Below, in pieces: positions 9,361 to 18,134 of a stretch of 64,000 nt of DNA (the first letter of the stretch is position 1; every line of letters begins with the position of its first letter). The notes beneath the pieces are model-generated. The model was not told the DNA's origin, made no database searches, and saw only the letters and a list, made by a program, of their open reading frames with translations. The stretch is from Alphaproteobacteria bacterium (lineage in GTDB: Bacteria > Pseudomonadota > Alphaproteobacteria > Micavibrionales > Micavibrionaceae). The translations under genes were made by a program, and so were the position numbers. The DNA is taken from contig JAUHVY010000002.1 in NCBI GenBank assembly GCA_030424975.1, forward strand, positions 310,001 to 374,000, written 5' to 3'.

Positions 9361-10581
9361 CTAAGCGGCTTTTTCGTCTTTTTTATCTTGCGCGATTTTT
9401 GCAAAACCTTGCCAAAAAACCTGTCTGCGCCCCGCCAAAATATCATGCGAATAATTACGGGCATACACAAAATTTTCCTCCGCAACTTTTCGACGAATAT
9501 CTGACGGCAATAGCGTAATAATTTGATCAGCTAATTGCTTAGCATTTCCCCTGTCATGAACATAATCTTCCGACAATAATTCCCGTACGCCGCCTGTGTT
9601 TGAACTCAACACAACGCAGCCTCGGCTCATTGCCTCAATAACCGGACGCGGCAACCCTTCGTGAAAACTTGGCTTTATGAAGATATCTATGCCATCTAAC
9701 CAATCCATAACGGCCTGACCGCTTGGGATACGCCCGCAAAATTTAACCTTACCTTGCAAGCCGTTTTCTTCAATTAAGTCCTGCCACTGCGCAGGGACAG
9801 CCTGCCCTAAAATCTTGAATTCAAAATCCGGCATTGGCTTTTTGCTATCGCCCTTATATTGTTTGATAACATGCCCCAAAGCATCCAGTGCTACGGCCAT
9901 ACCCTTCAGGCCATTTTCAAAATTCCCGACCAAACCAAAAATGATTTTATCATTTGATGCGCTTATACGTTTCAATCGATCTTGCAATACATATTCAGGT
10001 ACGGCTGCTATTTCGACGTTTGATGCGGCTTCGGACAGACCATTGGTCGGGTATCGCTCTTGCAAAAATTTTTGCGTGACATACATCACGGCATCGGCGT
10101 GCAAAACCATTTCTTGCGCGCGTTTATATTTTAACGGCGCATAGGCCTTGCCCACTACATCAGGTTGAAAAAATGCTCGATCATACGCGCATCCACACAT
10201 TTCAATTGCATAAGGCTTGCCGCATTCACGTGCAGCTTTTGCAGCCATCATACCAAAATCAACAGGCCCGCGAATAACGACAGCATCCGCACGCTCAACC
10301 TGCTCTTTTATTTTTTTATACATACGCGTTGTCTTGGTCAGTCGCTTAATCGGGCGATGAATATCAGGCAATAAAATATGATCTACATTTTTACCGGATG
10401 AAATATCAAGAACGCCTGTTTCATCGGCGCGCAACTTTTTCTTACGCCCGACAACAGTAACACTTTCAAAAAAAGGTAAAAAACGCTCTTCCCATAAACT
10501 ATAGGGAAATGCCCCATAGCTATACACCGTTCCGTCTCTCTTTCGTGAATAATAGGTTTCATGACAGAACAGAACGTGCAT
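9361..10581 (-). CDS. Glycosyltransferase family 4-like protein
   Basis: Second GT-B/GT4 enzyme, 406 residues. The N-terminus (MHVLFCHETYYSRKRDGTVY) holds the acceptor-side domain. The C-terminus carries FGLVGNFENGLKGM and the signature FIKPSFHEGLPRPVIEAMSRGCVVLSSNTGGVREL (split here: FIKPSFHEGLPRPVIEAM then SRGCVVLSS). It is the downstream gene of a two-gene minus-strand operon, starting 5 bp after the stop of the PycTM-like gene. Acceptor and donor are unknown; a surface or capsular glycan is an inference from its neighbours. Confidence 0.88.
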   Translation of the reverse strand: MHVLFCHETYYSRKRDGTVYSYGAFPYSLWEERFLPFFESVTVVGRKKKLRADETGVLDISSGKNVDHILLPDIHRPIKRLTKTTRMYKKIKEQVERADAVVIRGPVDFGMMAAKAARECGKPYAIEMCGCAYDRAFFQPDVVGKAYAPLKYKRAQEMVLHADAVMYVTQKFLQERYPTNGLSEAASNVEIAAVPEYVLQDRLKRISASNDKIIFGLVGNFENGLKGMAVALDALGHVIKQYKGDSKKPMPDFEFKILGQAVPAQWQDLIEENGLQGKVKFCGRIPSGQAVMDWLDGIDIFIKPSFHEGLPRPVIEAMSRGCVVLSSNTGGVRELLSEDYVHDRGNAKQLADQIITLLPSDIRRKVAEENFVYARNYSHDILAGRRQVFWQGFAKIAQDKKDEKAA

Positions 10582-10586
10582 TTTTC

Positions 10587-11162
10587 TCAGGACTCCATTA
10601 TTGCTATGACAATGGCGATCAAATTACCGAAACAGAAAACGGCATACGAAATCTTCAACCAAAAGAATTTAGGGATCATTGAGTAACGAGAAATATCGTA
10701 AATATCTTTTGCAACTGTTTCGCACAATTTAGGGCCATCGTTCAAGATCGGCATAAATTGATCCATGAAATCATCTTGTTTCATATGACCAATGTCGTTG
10801 AAGTGCAAAATATTCAAATCTCTATGACCGGACTTTCTGTATTTACGCTTTGGGTATATGCACACCATGGCGGCAAAAATACTCAAAACAGCTGTCACAA
10901 CCGAAACAATAGCTGCACCGCTATATTGTGTGTCGTTCAAACTGTTCAAACAAACAGGGACAAGAATGGAATTTAAGAAAATAAGAACCTGCGCCTTCTG
11001 ATCAGCCAAGCGCATAATCACCATCAGCTTGTTTAATGTGGCCGACAAAATCTGACCGCGCAATAACGCCGGCCATTTTTGTTGAAGCTCTTCGAGCGCA
11101 TTTAGATCTGAAAGTTCCGAAAGTTTTGACACCCGAATCAATCCGCATAGTAAAGATGACAT
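10587..11162 (-). CDS. Pycsar-effector-like (PycTM/DUF5706) membrane protein
   Basis: Membrane protein of 191 residues matching what I know of the Pycsar effector transmembrane domain. It has a helical N-terminus, the RLADQKAQVLIFLNSIL motif leading into a first hairpin of two membrane segments (about residues 58-75 and 82-102), a cytoplasmic insert (HFNDIGHMKQDDFMDQF), and a third hydrophobic helix at about 170-189. The run VAKDIYDISRYSMIPKFFWL before the last helix is also typical. In phage defence such proteins open the membrane when bound by cUMP or cCMP, but no pyrimidine cyclase lies nearby. It is co-transcribed with a glycosyltransferase. Anti-phage function is unproven. Confidence 0.7.
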   Translation of the reverse strand: MSSLLCGLIRVSKLSELSDLNALEELQQKWPALLRGQILSATLNKLMVIMRLADQKAQVLIFLNSILVPVCLNSLNDTQYSGAAIVSVVTAVLSIFAAMVCIYPKRKYRKSGHRDLNILHFNDIGHMKQDDFMDQFMPILNDGPKLCETVAKDIYDISRYSMIPKFFWLKISYAVFCFGNLIAIVIAIMES

Positions 11163-11190
11163 TTCATTATGGAATCGGAATATAATGAAA
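11162..11190. repeat. Inverted repeat at the start of the PycTM-like gene
   Basis: A 9-bp perfect inverted repeat (11162-11170 with 11182-11190, TTTCATTAT/ATAATGAAA) has an 11-nt spacer. It overlaps the start codon of the minus-strand gene at 11160-11162. It could be an operator or an mRNA hairpin hiding the start, or it may be chance in AT-rich DNA. Confidence 0.35.
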
Positions 11191-11233
11191 ATCTAAACGA
11201 TTTGAAAGAAAATATAGAAAATAATGTCAAAAA

Positions 11234-11500
11234 TTATTCAGATTGAGGTGATTCTTGCTCTTCCGCTTCATTTTGAACACGCTCAGCTTCACCTTCTTCA
11301 CCGGCTGCAGGCATAATATTTTGCATGTCTTGCGCAGCGTCATCCATAGCAACATCCGGAATTTGATGTTCATCCGCAGTAAAATCACCCAATCCCGGAG
11401 GCGCTTGATTGAAAAAACGCGCACCGAACTCGTCTGCATGCGCAGAAAAAGATATTGTGCTTAATGCTATAGCAACCAAAAATGTAAAACGCATCGTCAT
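11234..11500 (-). CDS. Small secreted acidic protein, unknown
   Basis: An 88-residue product with a clear Sec signal peptide (MRFTFLVAIALSTISFSAHA, cleaved near residue 22). The mature part is short and very acidic (FTADEHQIPDVAMDDAAQD, then a Glu-rich tail), with no cysteine and no recognised domain. It is probably a periplasmic or secreted low-complexity protein. It is monocistronic; AAAGAGA precedes the ATG at 11500, and a second ATG lies at 11494. Confidence 0.6.
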   Translation of the reverse strand: MTMRFTFLVAIALSTISFSAHADEFGARFFNQAPPGLGDFTADEHQIPDVAMDDAAQDMQNIMPAAGEEGEAERVQNEAEEQESPQSE

Positions 11501-11645
11501 TCTCTTTTGTTACAGGCACAGACCTTATAGCGCCAAGCAATAATTATGTCAAATAAAAACGGATTGAGATTATCCCTTTTCGAAACCGTTAAGATGAATT
11601 ATAACACGTATTGCACGAAACAAAATACAGACAAAACACTTTGCT

Positions 11646-12017
11646 ATGACAACGGATAACCGCAAATTGACAGATCACTTTTTTATACCCCCTCGTGCCG
11701 AAGGCGAACAAGATGACGGGCAGGAGCAACACGGCCTTATTCTAAAGACCCGCCCGAAACCTCAAAAACCATCAATGTATAAAGTACTGTTACTGAATGA
11801 CGATTACACACCGATGGAATTCGTTGTACATGTCCTTGAAAGCATATTCCAAAAAAACCGACAGGAAGCCACAGACATTATGCTTCATGTTCACCGCCGT
11901 GGCGTCGGGGTATGCGGCGTATATACGTTCGAGGTCGCAGAAACCAAAGTGGCTCAAGTGATGGATTTCGCACGTGCGAACGAACAGCCATTGCAATGCA
12001 CAATGGAAAAAGAATAA
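11646..12017 (+). CDS. clpS: ATP-dependent Clp protease adapter ClpS
   Basis: N-recognin that binds N-degron substrates (Leu, Phe, Tyr, Trp at the N-terminus) and delivers them to ClpAP. The 123 residues have a disordered N-terminal extension (1-38) and a core [20 protein letters not shown]. The core has the conserved substrate-pocket NDDYTPMEF and the [17 protein letters not shown] segment. Alphaproteobacteria may carry two ClpS paralogues; this one has the canonical layout. It is followed by a terminator and amtB, with clpA beyond them, so the usual clpS-clpA pair is interrupted. Confidence 0.94.
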   Translation: MTTDNRKLTDHFFIPPRAEGEQDDGQEQHGLILKTRPKPQKPSMYKVLLLNDDYTPMEFVVHVLESIFQKNRQEATDIMLHVHRRGVGVCGVYTFEVAETKVAQVMDFARANEQPLQCTMEKE

Positions 12018-12054
12018 ATTTATATATCCGACAATAATCACAGCCCCCGTTAAC

Positions 12055-12080
12055 AGAGCGTTATTCAACGCTCTTTTTTA
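12055..12080 (+). terminator. Rho-independent terminator after clpS
   Basis: An 8-bp perfect stem (12055-12062 with 12067-12074, AGAGCGTT/AACGCTCT) with a 4-nt loop runs into a T run. It separates clpS from amtB. Confidence 0.85.
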
Positions 12081-12189
12081 TTTTTTATAAAAAATGTTTG
12101 ACCAACATATGCCAGTTAAGATATGCATTAAATTCATAATAGATATAAACAAAGCGTATAGCGCGAATGTTAGTTAAACGGAGGACATC

Positions 12190-13443
12190 TTGGAAACAGG
12201 ATTTATTTTAAACACATTCTTCCTTTTGGTTTGCGGTGCCATGGTAATGTTCATGGCGGCAGGCTTTGCCATGTTGGAAGCGGGTATGGTTCGTAGCAAA
12301 TCTGTTGCTGTAATCTTAATCAAAAACATCTCTTTATATGCCATTGCGGGCATCATGTTTTATCTCATCGGTTATAACCTTATGTTTACCGATGTCGATG
12401 GCGGCTTTTTCGGCACACCGATGCCATGGGTCGGCGATGACAGCCTGGCTCTATCCGGTGATTATAGTGCGGGTTACGCATCTTATGCTTTCTGGTTCTT
12501 CCAGATGGTTTTTGTTGCCACAGCCGCCTCAATCGTTTCTGGTGCTCTGGCAGAACGCATTAAATTATGGCCGTTCATGCTATTCGTTGCCATCTTGACT
12601 GGCCTTGTTTACCCCATCACAGGAAGCTGGGTATGGGGCGAAGGCTGGTTGTACCAAATGGGTTTCAGTGATTTCGCAGGCTCAACACTTGTACACTCCG
12701 TCGGTGGATGGGCCGCCTTAACAGGTGCCATCGTTCTTGGCGCACGTAAAGGGCGTTTTGATAAAGAAACAGGCGAAGCAAAACCAATCGTCGGCAGCTC
12801 TCTGCCGCAGGTAACAATCGGAACATTTATATTATGGTTCGGCTGGTTCGGTTTTAACGGCGGATCACAGCTTGCAATCTCAAGCGTTGAAGATGCCTTG
12901 GCCGTTGCGAAAATCTTTGCAAACACAAATATGGCGGCGGCTGCGGGTGTGATCACAGTCCTTGCAGTTAACCAATTCACTATGAAGCGTATCGATGTTC
13001 CAATGGCATTAAATGGTGCTTTGGCAGGCTTGGTTGCTATCACAGCGGGTCCGCTTTTACCAAGCCTTTGGCTTGCGATGCTAATCGGTGCTATGGGTGC
13101 AGGTATTATGATGCTGGCAACAGCAGCCCTTGAGAAATTCAAAATTGATGATGTTGTTGGTGCTATTCCTGTGCATTTGGCGGCGGGTATCTGGGGTACT
13201 TTGGCGGTAGTTTTATCCGACCCCGAGGCATCAATTGTGACACAGCTTATCGGTGTGACATCTGTTGGTTTATTCGTTTCCATCATCAGCATCGGCCTAT
13301 GGTCTGCTATGAAATTCAGCGTCGGCATTCGCCTGCACTGGACGAAAGAGGAGTTGGGCGGAGATTTATCTGAACTGGGTATTCGCGCTTATAACTTTGA
13401 GTTCGAAGAAACGCCCAGTGCACACATTGTTGCAGCTGAATAA
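12190..13443 (+). CDS. amtB: Ammonium transporter AmtB
   Basis: Amt/Mep/Rh-family channel of the inner membrane, trimeric in known members, importing ammonium. The 417 residues form about 11 membrane helices. The first twin-pore histidine lies in STLVHSVGGWAALTGA and the second in IPVHLAAGIWGTLAV. No cleavable signal precedes the first helix. Translation starts at TTG (12190) behind a strong GGAGG at 12180-12184; no ATG precedes the first helix. A PII protein is expected to gate it, but the PII gene is 8 kb upstream. It lies between clpS and clpA and has its own terminator at 13470. Confidence 0.95.
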   Translation: METGFILNTFFLLVCGAMVMFMAAGFAMLEAGMVRSKSVAVILIKNISLYAIAGIMFYLIGYNLMFTDVDGGFFGTPMPWVGDDSLALSGDYSAGYASYAFWFFQMVFVATAASIVSGALAERIKLWPFMLFVAILTGLVYPITGSWVWGEGWLYQMGFSDFAGSTLVHSVGGWAALTGAIVLGARKGRFDKETGEAKPIVGSSLPQVTIGTFILWFGWFGFNGGSQLAISSVEDALAVAKIFANTNMAAAAGVITVLAVNQFTMKRIDVPMALNGALAGLVAITAGPLLPSLWLAMLIGAMGAGIMMLATAALEKFKIDDVVGAIPVHLAAGIWGTLAVVLSDPEASIVTQLIGVTSVGLFVSIISIGLWSAMKFSVGIRLHWTKEELGGDLSELGIRAYNFEFEETPSAHIVAAE

Positions 13444-13469
13444 AAGTTAAAGCTTCGTTCCACATGAGG

Positions 13470-13508
13470 GTTAAAGGCGTAGGATTTATTCTGCGCCTTT
13501 AACTTTTT
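13470..13508 (+). terminator. Rho-independent terminator after amtB
   Basis: A 10-bp perfect stem (13470-13479 with 13494-13503, GTTAAAGGCG/CGCCTTTAAC) is followed by five T. It lies between amtB and clpA. Confidence 0.85.
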
Positions 13509-13581
13509 CGCAAGAGATAGTAGGGTAAAAAAATATGTGGTAAGATCTTACCGTTCTCTACATTGAACCCAAGGATAATGC

Positions 13582-15894
13582 ATGCTTTCTCGCAATCTTG
13601 AACAAACACTTCACCGTGCATTGGCCATTGCCAATGAAAAACATCATGAATACGCAACATTAGAACACCTCCTCCTCGCTCTGTGTAGCGATCAGGATGC
13701 GATGGCAGTTCTGCGATCATGCGGCATTGATTTAGACGAGCTGGCGGCATCGCTTTTACATTATGTCGAAAACGACCTTAGCAGCTTAATCAATCACTCA
13801 TCCGAGGAATCAAAGCCGACAAACGCCTTTCAACGTGTACTGCAACGTGCGGCAATCCACGTACAATCATCAGGCCGTGAGGAAGTGACAGGTGCGAATG
13901 TTTTGGTGGCACTCTTTTCCGAGCGCGAAAGCCACGCGGTTTATGTTCTGCAGGAACGTGATATGACGCGTTTTGATGCCGTAAACTATATCTCGCACGG
14001 TATTGCCAAGGTCGCCTCGCAGAATGATACGCATAAAACACCGCAAGGCGTCGAGGAAGAAGAAAAAATTAAAGTCGGTAAAGAGGCTCTTGATGCCTAT
14101 TGCACTGACCTGAACCAAAAAGCTGCCGAAGGGGGCATTGACCCGCTTATCGGACGGACAAAAGAAGTAGAACGAACAATTCAGGTGTTATGCCGCCGCT
14201 CTAAAAACAATCCGTTATATGTTGGTGATCCTGGCGTTGGTAAGACCGCCATCGCCGAAGGGCTGGCAAAACGCATCAATGACAAAGAAGTGCCGGAAGT
14301 TCTGCATGATGCCGTTATCTACTCTCTCGACATGGGCGCACTTTTGGCGGGCACACGATATCGCGGCGATTTCGAAGAACGCTTAAAGTCCGTTTTATCG
14401 GAATTAAAGAACATCCCTGAATCCATTTTGTTTATCGATGAAATACATACAATCATCGGTGCAGGCGCAACCAGCGGCGGCGCAATGGATGCATCCAACC
14501 TTCTCAAACCCGCACTGTCGGACGGGTCGCTAAAATGCATCGGATCGACCACGTATAAGGAATATCGCAATCATTTCGAAAAAGACCGCGCCCTTGTTCG
14601 TCGCTTCCAAAAAATCGACGTTCCGGAACCGAGCATCGAAGACGCCGTGAAAATTTTGGAAGGGCTGCAGCCTTACTACGAAAAACATCACAATATTAAA
14701 TATACAAAAAGCGCCCTACGCGCAGCTGTGGAACTATCAGCCAAATATATCGGAGAGCGCAAATTGCCCGATAAGGCGATCGATATCATAGATGAGGTCG
14801 GCGCGGCGCAAATGTTGGTCACTGAAGATTTACGCAAGAAAACCATCGGCCAAAAAGACATTGAAAACGTCATTGCGGCCATTGCACGCATTCCATCCAC
14901 GACCATGAACAAGAACGATCGCGAGGCCTTACAAAACCTAGAGCGCGATTTAAAAACACTTGTTTACGATCAGGATAAAGCCATCGACATGTTGTGCGAT
15001 TCCGTAAAAATGGCGCGCGCGGGTCTACGCGACCCTGAAAAGCCAATCGGCTCTTATCTTTTCGCGGGGCCTACAGGTGTCGGTAAAACAGAGGTCGCAA
15101 AACAACTCGCAAAATCGCTTGGCGTTGAATTGCTCCGATTTGATATGTCGGAATATATGGAACGTCATTCGGTTTCCCGCCTAATCGGTACGCCGCCGGG
15201 CTATGTTGGTTTTGAACAAGGCGGCCTGATGACCGATAAGGTTGATCAACACCCGCATTGTGTCTTGCTGCTTGATGAAATTGAAAAAGCGCACCCTGAT
15301 TTGTTCAATATTTTGCTACAAGTCATGGACTACGGAAAACTGACCGATAACAACGGTAAAAGCATTGACTTCAGGAACGTTGTCCTAATCATGACAACCA
15401 ATGCAGGCGCATCGGAAATCGCAAAAACACCAATCGGGTTTGAGCGCAGTGTCGGTAGCATGGATTACGCCGATAACGAAGCCATCACCAGAAGCTTTAC
15501 CCCTGAATTCCGTAACAGATTGGATGCGATTGTACCGTTCCAGAATTTACAACCCGGAACCGTTGAAAAAGTCGTCGATAAATTTGTGCTACAGCTAGAG
15601 GCACAGCTATCTGATAAAAACGTCACAATCGAACTCAGCCCGAAAGCCCGTAAGTTTTTAGCAGAAAAAGGGTACGACGTCACAATGGGCGCACGTCCGC
15701 TTGGCCGTATCATTCAGGAAAAGATCAAACGTCCGCTGGCCGAAGAAATCCTGTTTGGCAAACTCGAAAAAGGCGGCGCAGTGATCATTGATTATGATGG
15801 CAAGGCAAATGATCTTTCATTTACCTATGAACCGGATAACCCGAAAAAACGCCGCGAGCAAAGACAAAAACGCGAAAAGGAAAGCGTGAAATAA
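13582..15894 (+). CDS. clpA: ATP-dependent Clp protease ATP-binding subunit ClpA
   Basis: AAA+ unfoldase that threads substrates into ClpP. The 770 residues contain the double Clp-N repeat (about 1-150), a first AAA module with Walker [14 protein letters not shown] (about 213-225) and Walker [12 protein letters not shown], and a second module with Walker [14 protein letters not shown] (about 496-508) and Walker [13 protein letters not shown]. The ClpP-docking loop IGF is present (KTPIGFERS, about residue 616). The C-terminal lysine-rich tail ([12 protein letters not shown]) is typical of the alphaproteobacterial form. clpP is not in the window. An SD-like AAGGAT precedes the ATG. Confidence 0.96.
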   Translation: MLSRNLEQTLHRALAIANEKHHEYATLEHLLLALCSDQDAMAVLRSCGIDLDELAASLLHYVENDLSSLINHSSEESKPTNAFQRVLQRAAIHVQSSGREEVTGANVLVALFSERESHAVYVLQERDMTRFDAVNYISHGIAKVASQNDTHKTPQGVEEEEKIKVGKEALDAYCTDLNQKAAEGGIDPLIGRTKEVERTIQVLCRRSKNNPLYVGDPGVGKTAIAEGLAKRINDKEVPEVLHDAVIYSLDMGALLAGTRYRGDFEERLKSVLSELKNIPESILFIDEIHTIIGAGATSGGAMDASNLLKPALSDGSLKCIGSTTYKEYRNHFEKDRALVRRFQKIDVPEPSIEDAVKILEGLQPYYEKHHNIKYTKSALRAAVELSAKYIGERKLPDKAIDIIDEVGAAQMLVTEDLRKKTIGQKDIENVIAAIARIPSTTMNKNDREALQNLERDLKTLVYDQDKAIDMLCDSVKMARAGLRDPEKPIGSYLFAGPTGVGKTEVAKQLAKSLGVELLRFDMSEYMERHSVSRLIGTPPGYVGFEQGGLMTDKVDQHPHCVLLLDEIEKAHPDLFNILLQVMDYGKLTDNNGKSIDFRNVVLIMTTNAGASEIAKTPIGFERSVGSMDYADNEAITRSFTPEFRNRLDAIVPFQNLQPGTVEKVVDKFVLQLEAQLSDKNVTIELSPKARKFLAEKGYDVTMGARPLGRIIQEKIKRPLAEEILFGKLEKGGAVIIDYDGKANDLSFTYEPDNPKKRREQRQKREKESVK

Positions 15895-15915
15895 CCGCTT
15901 TTCCCTTTTGATTGC

Positions 15916-16596
15916 CTAACGCGTAATTAAGACATGATAGTAATTATAAAGGCCGGATGGAGACGGATCGATCAGACATCCGGCTTTATTATTGCGATAT
16001 GCATTACCACTAGCGTTACCAATACCGTTTGCGGCAAGCACATACGCCCCCTCAAAACCACCGGCATGATCAGATACTTCGTCTTCAGTTGCATTTGCCC
16101 CGTTCAACGTTTTATTGATCCTATCGCAAATATCGGGCTTCAGCTCTGTGATCCATAAAATTAATTCAGGTGCGGTCGTACCAATATCCAACACCGCAGT
16201 TTCTCCGTTAAACCACATTCCTGTGAAACCCGCTCCGTTAATAACCCAATCCTGTGGTTTATCCTTGTATACCGCTCCGCCACCATCTTTATCAAAAACA
16301 TGACATGACTTATCGCTCGGCGCATCAGGATTCTCATACATCCATTCAAGAAGCGGCGTTTCAAAGCTAATTTGTGTATCATTACAGTTATTTGATATAC
16401 GCAAAATATTAACAGCATCCTCGATTGATTTTGCATATGCCATGACTTCGGACGCATAAAGAGAGGCCTTCTCGCGCGAGATACCTTCACTACCGCCGCG
16501 CATCATATTTGATACGGCAAAACCAAGTGCAGCAAACAGAACCACTGCTATCAAAATATAGACAAGAACATTACCGCTCTCTGCTTTTCTATCCAT
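15916..16596 (-). CDS. Prepilin-like single-helix secreted protein
   Basis: The 226-residue product begins MDRKAESGNVLVYILIAVVL: a short basic leader, a Gly-x-x-like turn and a 20-residue hydrophobic helix, as in type IV prepilins and pseudopilins. The family's Glu5 is not clearly aligned. The rest is a soluble domain with four cysteines (NNCNDTQ, KSCHVF, PDICDRI, AGCLID) and a conserved-looking end LYNYYHVLITR. The frame stays open 152 codons upstream, but that part overlaps the divergent response-regulator gene and is not real. I recall similar uncharacterised proteins in Micavibrio-like genomes. Function unknown. Confidence 0.65.
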   Translation of the reverse strand: MDRKAESGNVLVYILIAVVLFAALGFAVSNMMRGGSEGISREKASLYASEVMAYAKSIEDAVNILRISNNCNDTQISFETPLLEWMYENPDAPSDKSCHVFDKDGGGAVYKDKPQDWVINGAGFTGMWFNGETAVLDIGTTAPELILWITELKPDICDRINKTLNGANATEDEVSDHAGGFEGAYVLAANGIGNASGNAYRNNKAGCLIDPSPSGLYNYYHVLITR

Positions 16597-16702
16597 TGAA
16601 AATGTTTTCCGAATATTAATTAATGGCTCACCTGAATTTATGAACCGTGCTAGAATACTATAACAAAATAATATCCTCATACATATTTTCTTATAAGGTC
16701 CC

Positions 16703-17569
16703 ATGAATACAGAGCACGCCATAAATATCCTTATTGCAGAAGATAACGAAATCAGCCGTGAGTTAATGTCTACGCTTTTGAAAATGCGCGGATATAACAT
16801 CATTCCCGTATCTGACGGCACAGAGGCAATAAGAGCTGTTAACGAATATACAGTTGACCTTGCGCTCGTTGATATCAACATGGAACCGACAGGCGGATTT
16901 GAATTTGTAAAATACCTGAAAACGCATGGCATCACATTACCGGTCGTCGTTATTACCGCTGATGATTCAAGCGATATTTTAACGCGCGCCAGTGAACTTG
17001 GGGTCGTTCGTATTTTACAAAAACCGGTTGAGCCCGAGCGCCTGAATACCACGGTTGAAAATGTTCTGAAACGATATGGCCATCACGTCAAAAACATTGC
17101 GACCGAAACCTATCACACTCATTTTTCGCACGAACAACTGATGCAACGCGCTATTGATCTGGCGGAACGTAATGCCCAAAGCATGAAAGGCGGCCCATTC
17201 GGCGCAGTGGTTGCAAATGAAAAAGGGGAAATTCTTGGCGAAGGGACAAACGGTATTACTTCACGATCCGACCCGACAGCACATGCTGAAATTATGGCTA
17301 TTCGTCAGGCCTCTGAACGATTAGGGAAATCAGACCTTTCAGATTGTGTTTTGTACTGCTCCAGCGAGCCGACACAAATAGGCAAAGCATTGATCCTGAG
17401 CGTCGGCATCCGCAATGTTTTATTCGGCCTAAGTCATAGTGATATCAAAGATGACTGCCTGCGTGAGCGTAAGAAAACCCAAGAGCCGAGCTATCAGCAA
17501 GTCGGAAAAGAGCAAGCGCTGAAGATGTTCCGGCGCTGGCAAAATTTAGATCAAAAAATCGAAGACTAA
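16703..17569 (+). CDS. Response-regulator receiver fused to a degenerate guanine-deaminase-like domain
   Basis: 288 residues. Residues 5-125 are a complete REC domain: acidic pair E13-D14, phospho-acceptor D57 (LALVDIN), Thr in VITADD and the Lys of LQKPVEPE. Residues 128-288 are a cytidine-deaminase-superfamily domain of the GuaD/TadA type, with KGGPFGAVVANEKG and the proton-shuttle motif HAE (H194, E196). The second zinc motif, normally E-P-C-x-x-C, reads E-P-T-Q-I-G (E222-G227), so both zinc cysteines are missing. Without them the domain should not bind catalytic zinc, so it is probably a ligand-binding or interaction output rather than an enzyme. No histidine kinase is adjacent. Its stop codon directly abuts that of ridA. 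Confidence 0.85.
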   Translation: MNTEHAINILIAEDNEISRELMSTLLKMRGYNIIPVSDGTEAIRAVNEYTVDLALVDINMEPTGGFEFVKYLKTHGITLPVVVITADDSSDILTRASELGVVRILQKPVEPERLNTTVENVLKRYGHHVKNIATETYHTHFSHEQLMQRAIDLAERNAQSMKGGPFGAVVANEKGEILGEGTNGITSRSDPTAHAEIMAIRQASERLGKSDLSDCVLYCSSEPTQIGKALILSVGIRNVLFGLSHSDIKDDCLRERKKTQEPSYQQVGKEQALKMFRRWQNLDQKIED

Positions 17570-18043
17570 TTAAGCGATTTCAAAAACCGCGTCAATTTCA
17601 ACGGCAACACCCAAAGGCAGTGACGGCGCACTCACAGCAAATCGTGCATGCTTACCCGCATCGCCCATAACATCTGCAATCAAGTTTGACGCGCCATTGA
17701 TAACAACTGGCTGATTGGTAAATTCAGGCGTAGAATTAACAAAACCGCCTAGCTTCACACATCTTTTTACGCGTGAAAAATCACCACCGACCGCATCATT
17801 GACCTGCGCCAAAATATTAAGCGCACATGCCTGCGCAGCTTTTGCACCGTCTTCTTCGGTTAAATCGGCGCCAACACGTCCCAAATGCATTTTTTCGCCG
17901 TTTAAAAACGGAATTTGCCCAGATACGTAAACCATATTACCGGACACGACATAGGGAACATAATTTGCCGCAGGGGCAGCAACAGCAGGAAGAGATAAAC
18001 CTAGCTCTTGAAGTTTTGCGTTAACATCTTTAAGACTTGTCAT
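17570..18043 (-). CDS. RidA/YjgF-family protein
   Basis: RidA-like protein of 157 residues. Classical RidA hydrolyses reactive enamine/imine intermediates from PLP enzymes. Seen: YVPYVVSGNMVYVSGQIP, VGGDFSRVKRCVKLGGFVNS and the C-terminal signature ARFAVSAPSLPLGVAVEIDAVFE containing the conserved Arg and Glu. It is longer than the 130-residue archetype because of an N-terminal 25-residue extension, which matches the YjgH/TdcF-like long alphaproteobacterial group. The chosen ATG (18043) starts MTSLKDVNAKL; the in-frame upstream part has no family likeness. It is tail-to-tail with the REC-deaminase gene and divergent from the complex I subunit. Confidence 0.88.
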   Translation of the reverse strand: MTSLKDVNAKLQELGLSLPAVAAPAANYVPYVVSGNMVYVSGQIPFLNGEKMHLGRVGADLTEEDGAKAAQACALNILAQVNDAVGGDFSRVKRCVKLGGFVNSTPEFTNQPVVINGASNLIADVMGDAGKHARFAVSAPSLPLGVAVEIDAVFEIA

Positions 18044-18134
18044 TGTTTTTGCCCTTTGCGTTTGTGATCTGGTCTGCCATAATCGACACAAACAAAGGAA
18101 AAGTAAATCCGAAAGTTTAAGAAACGGTCAGTTC

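Noticed and set aside
10587-11162. A complete Pycsar defence system
   Set aside because: Only the effector-like protein is present; no uridylate or cytidylate cyclase gene lies in the window.
12609-13328. A 239-codon open frame on the minus strand opposite amtB
   Set aside because: It is the antisense shadow of amtB, Ala/Pro/Ser/Thr-rich with no protein-like motif, and amtB has unmistakable family motifs.
16597-17052. 152-codon upstream extension of the prepilin-like frame
   Set aside because: It is antisense to the receiver domain of the response regulator, and the prepilin leader at 16596 gives a natural start behind GGAAAA.
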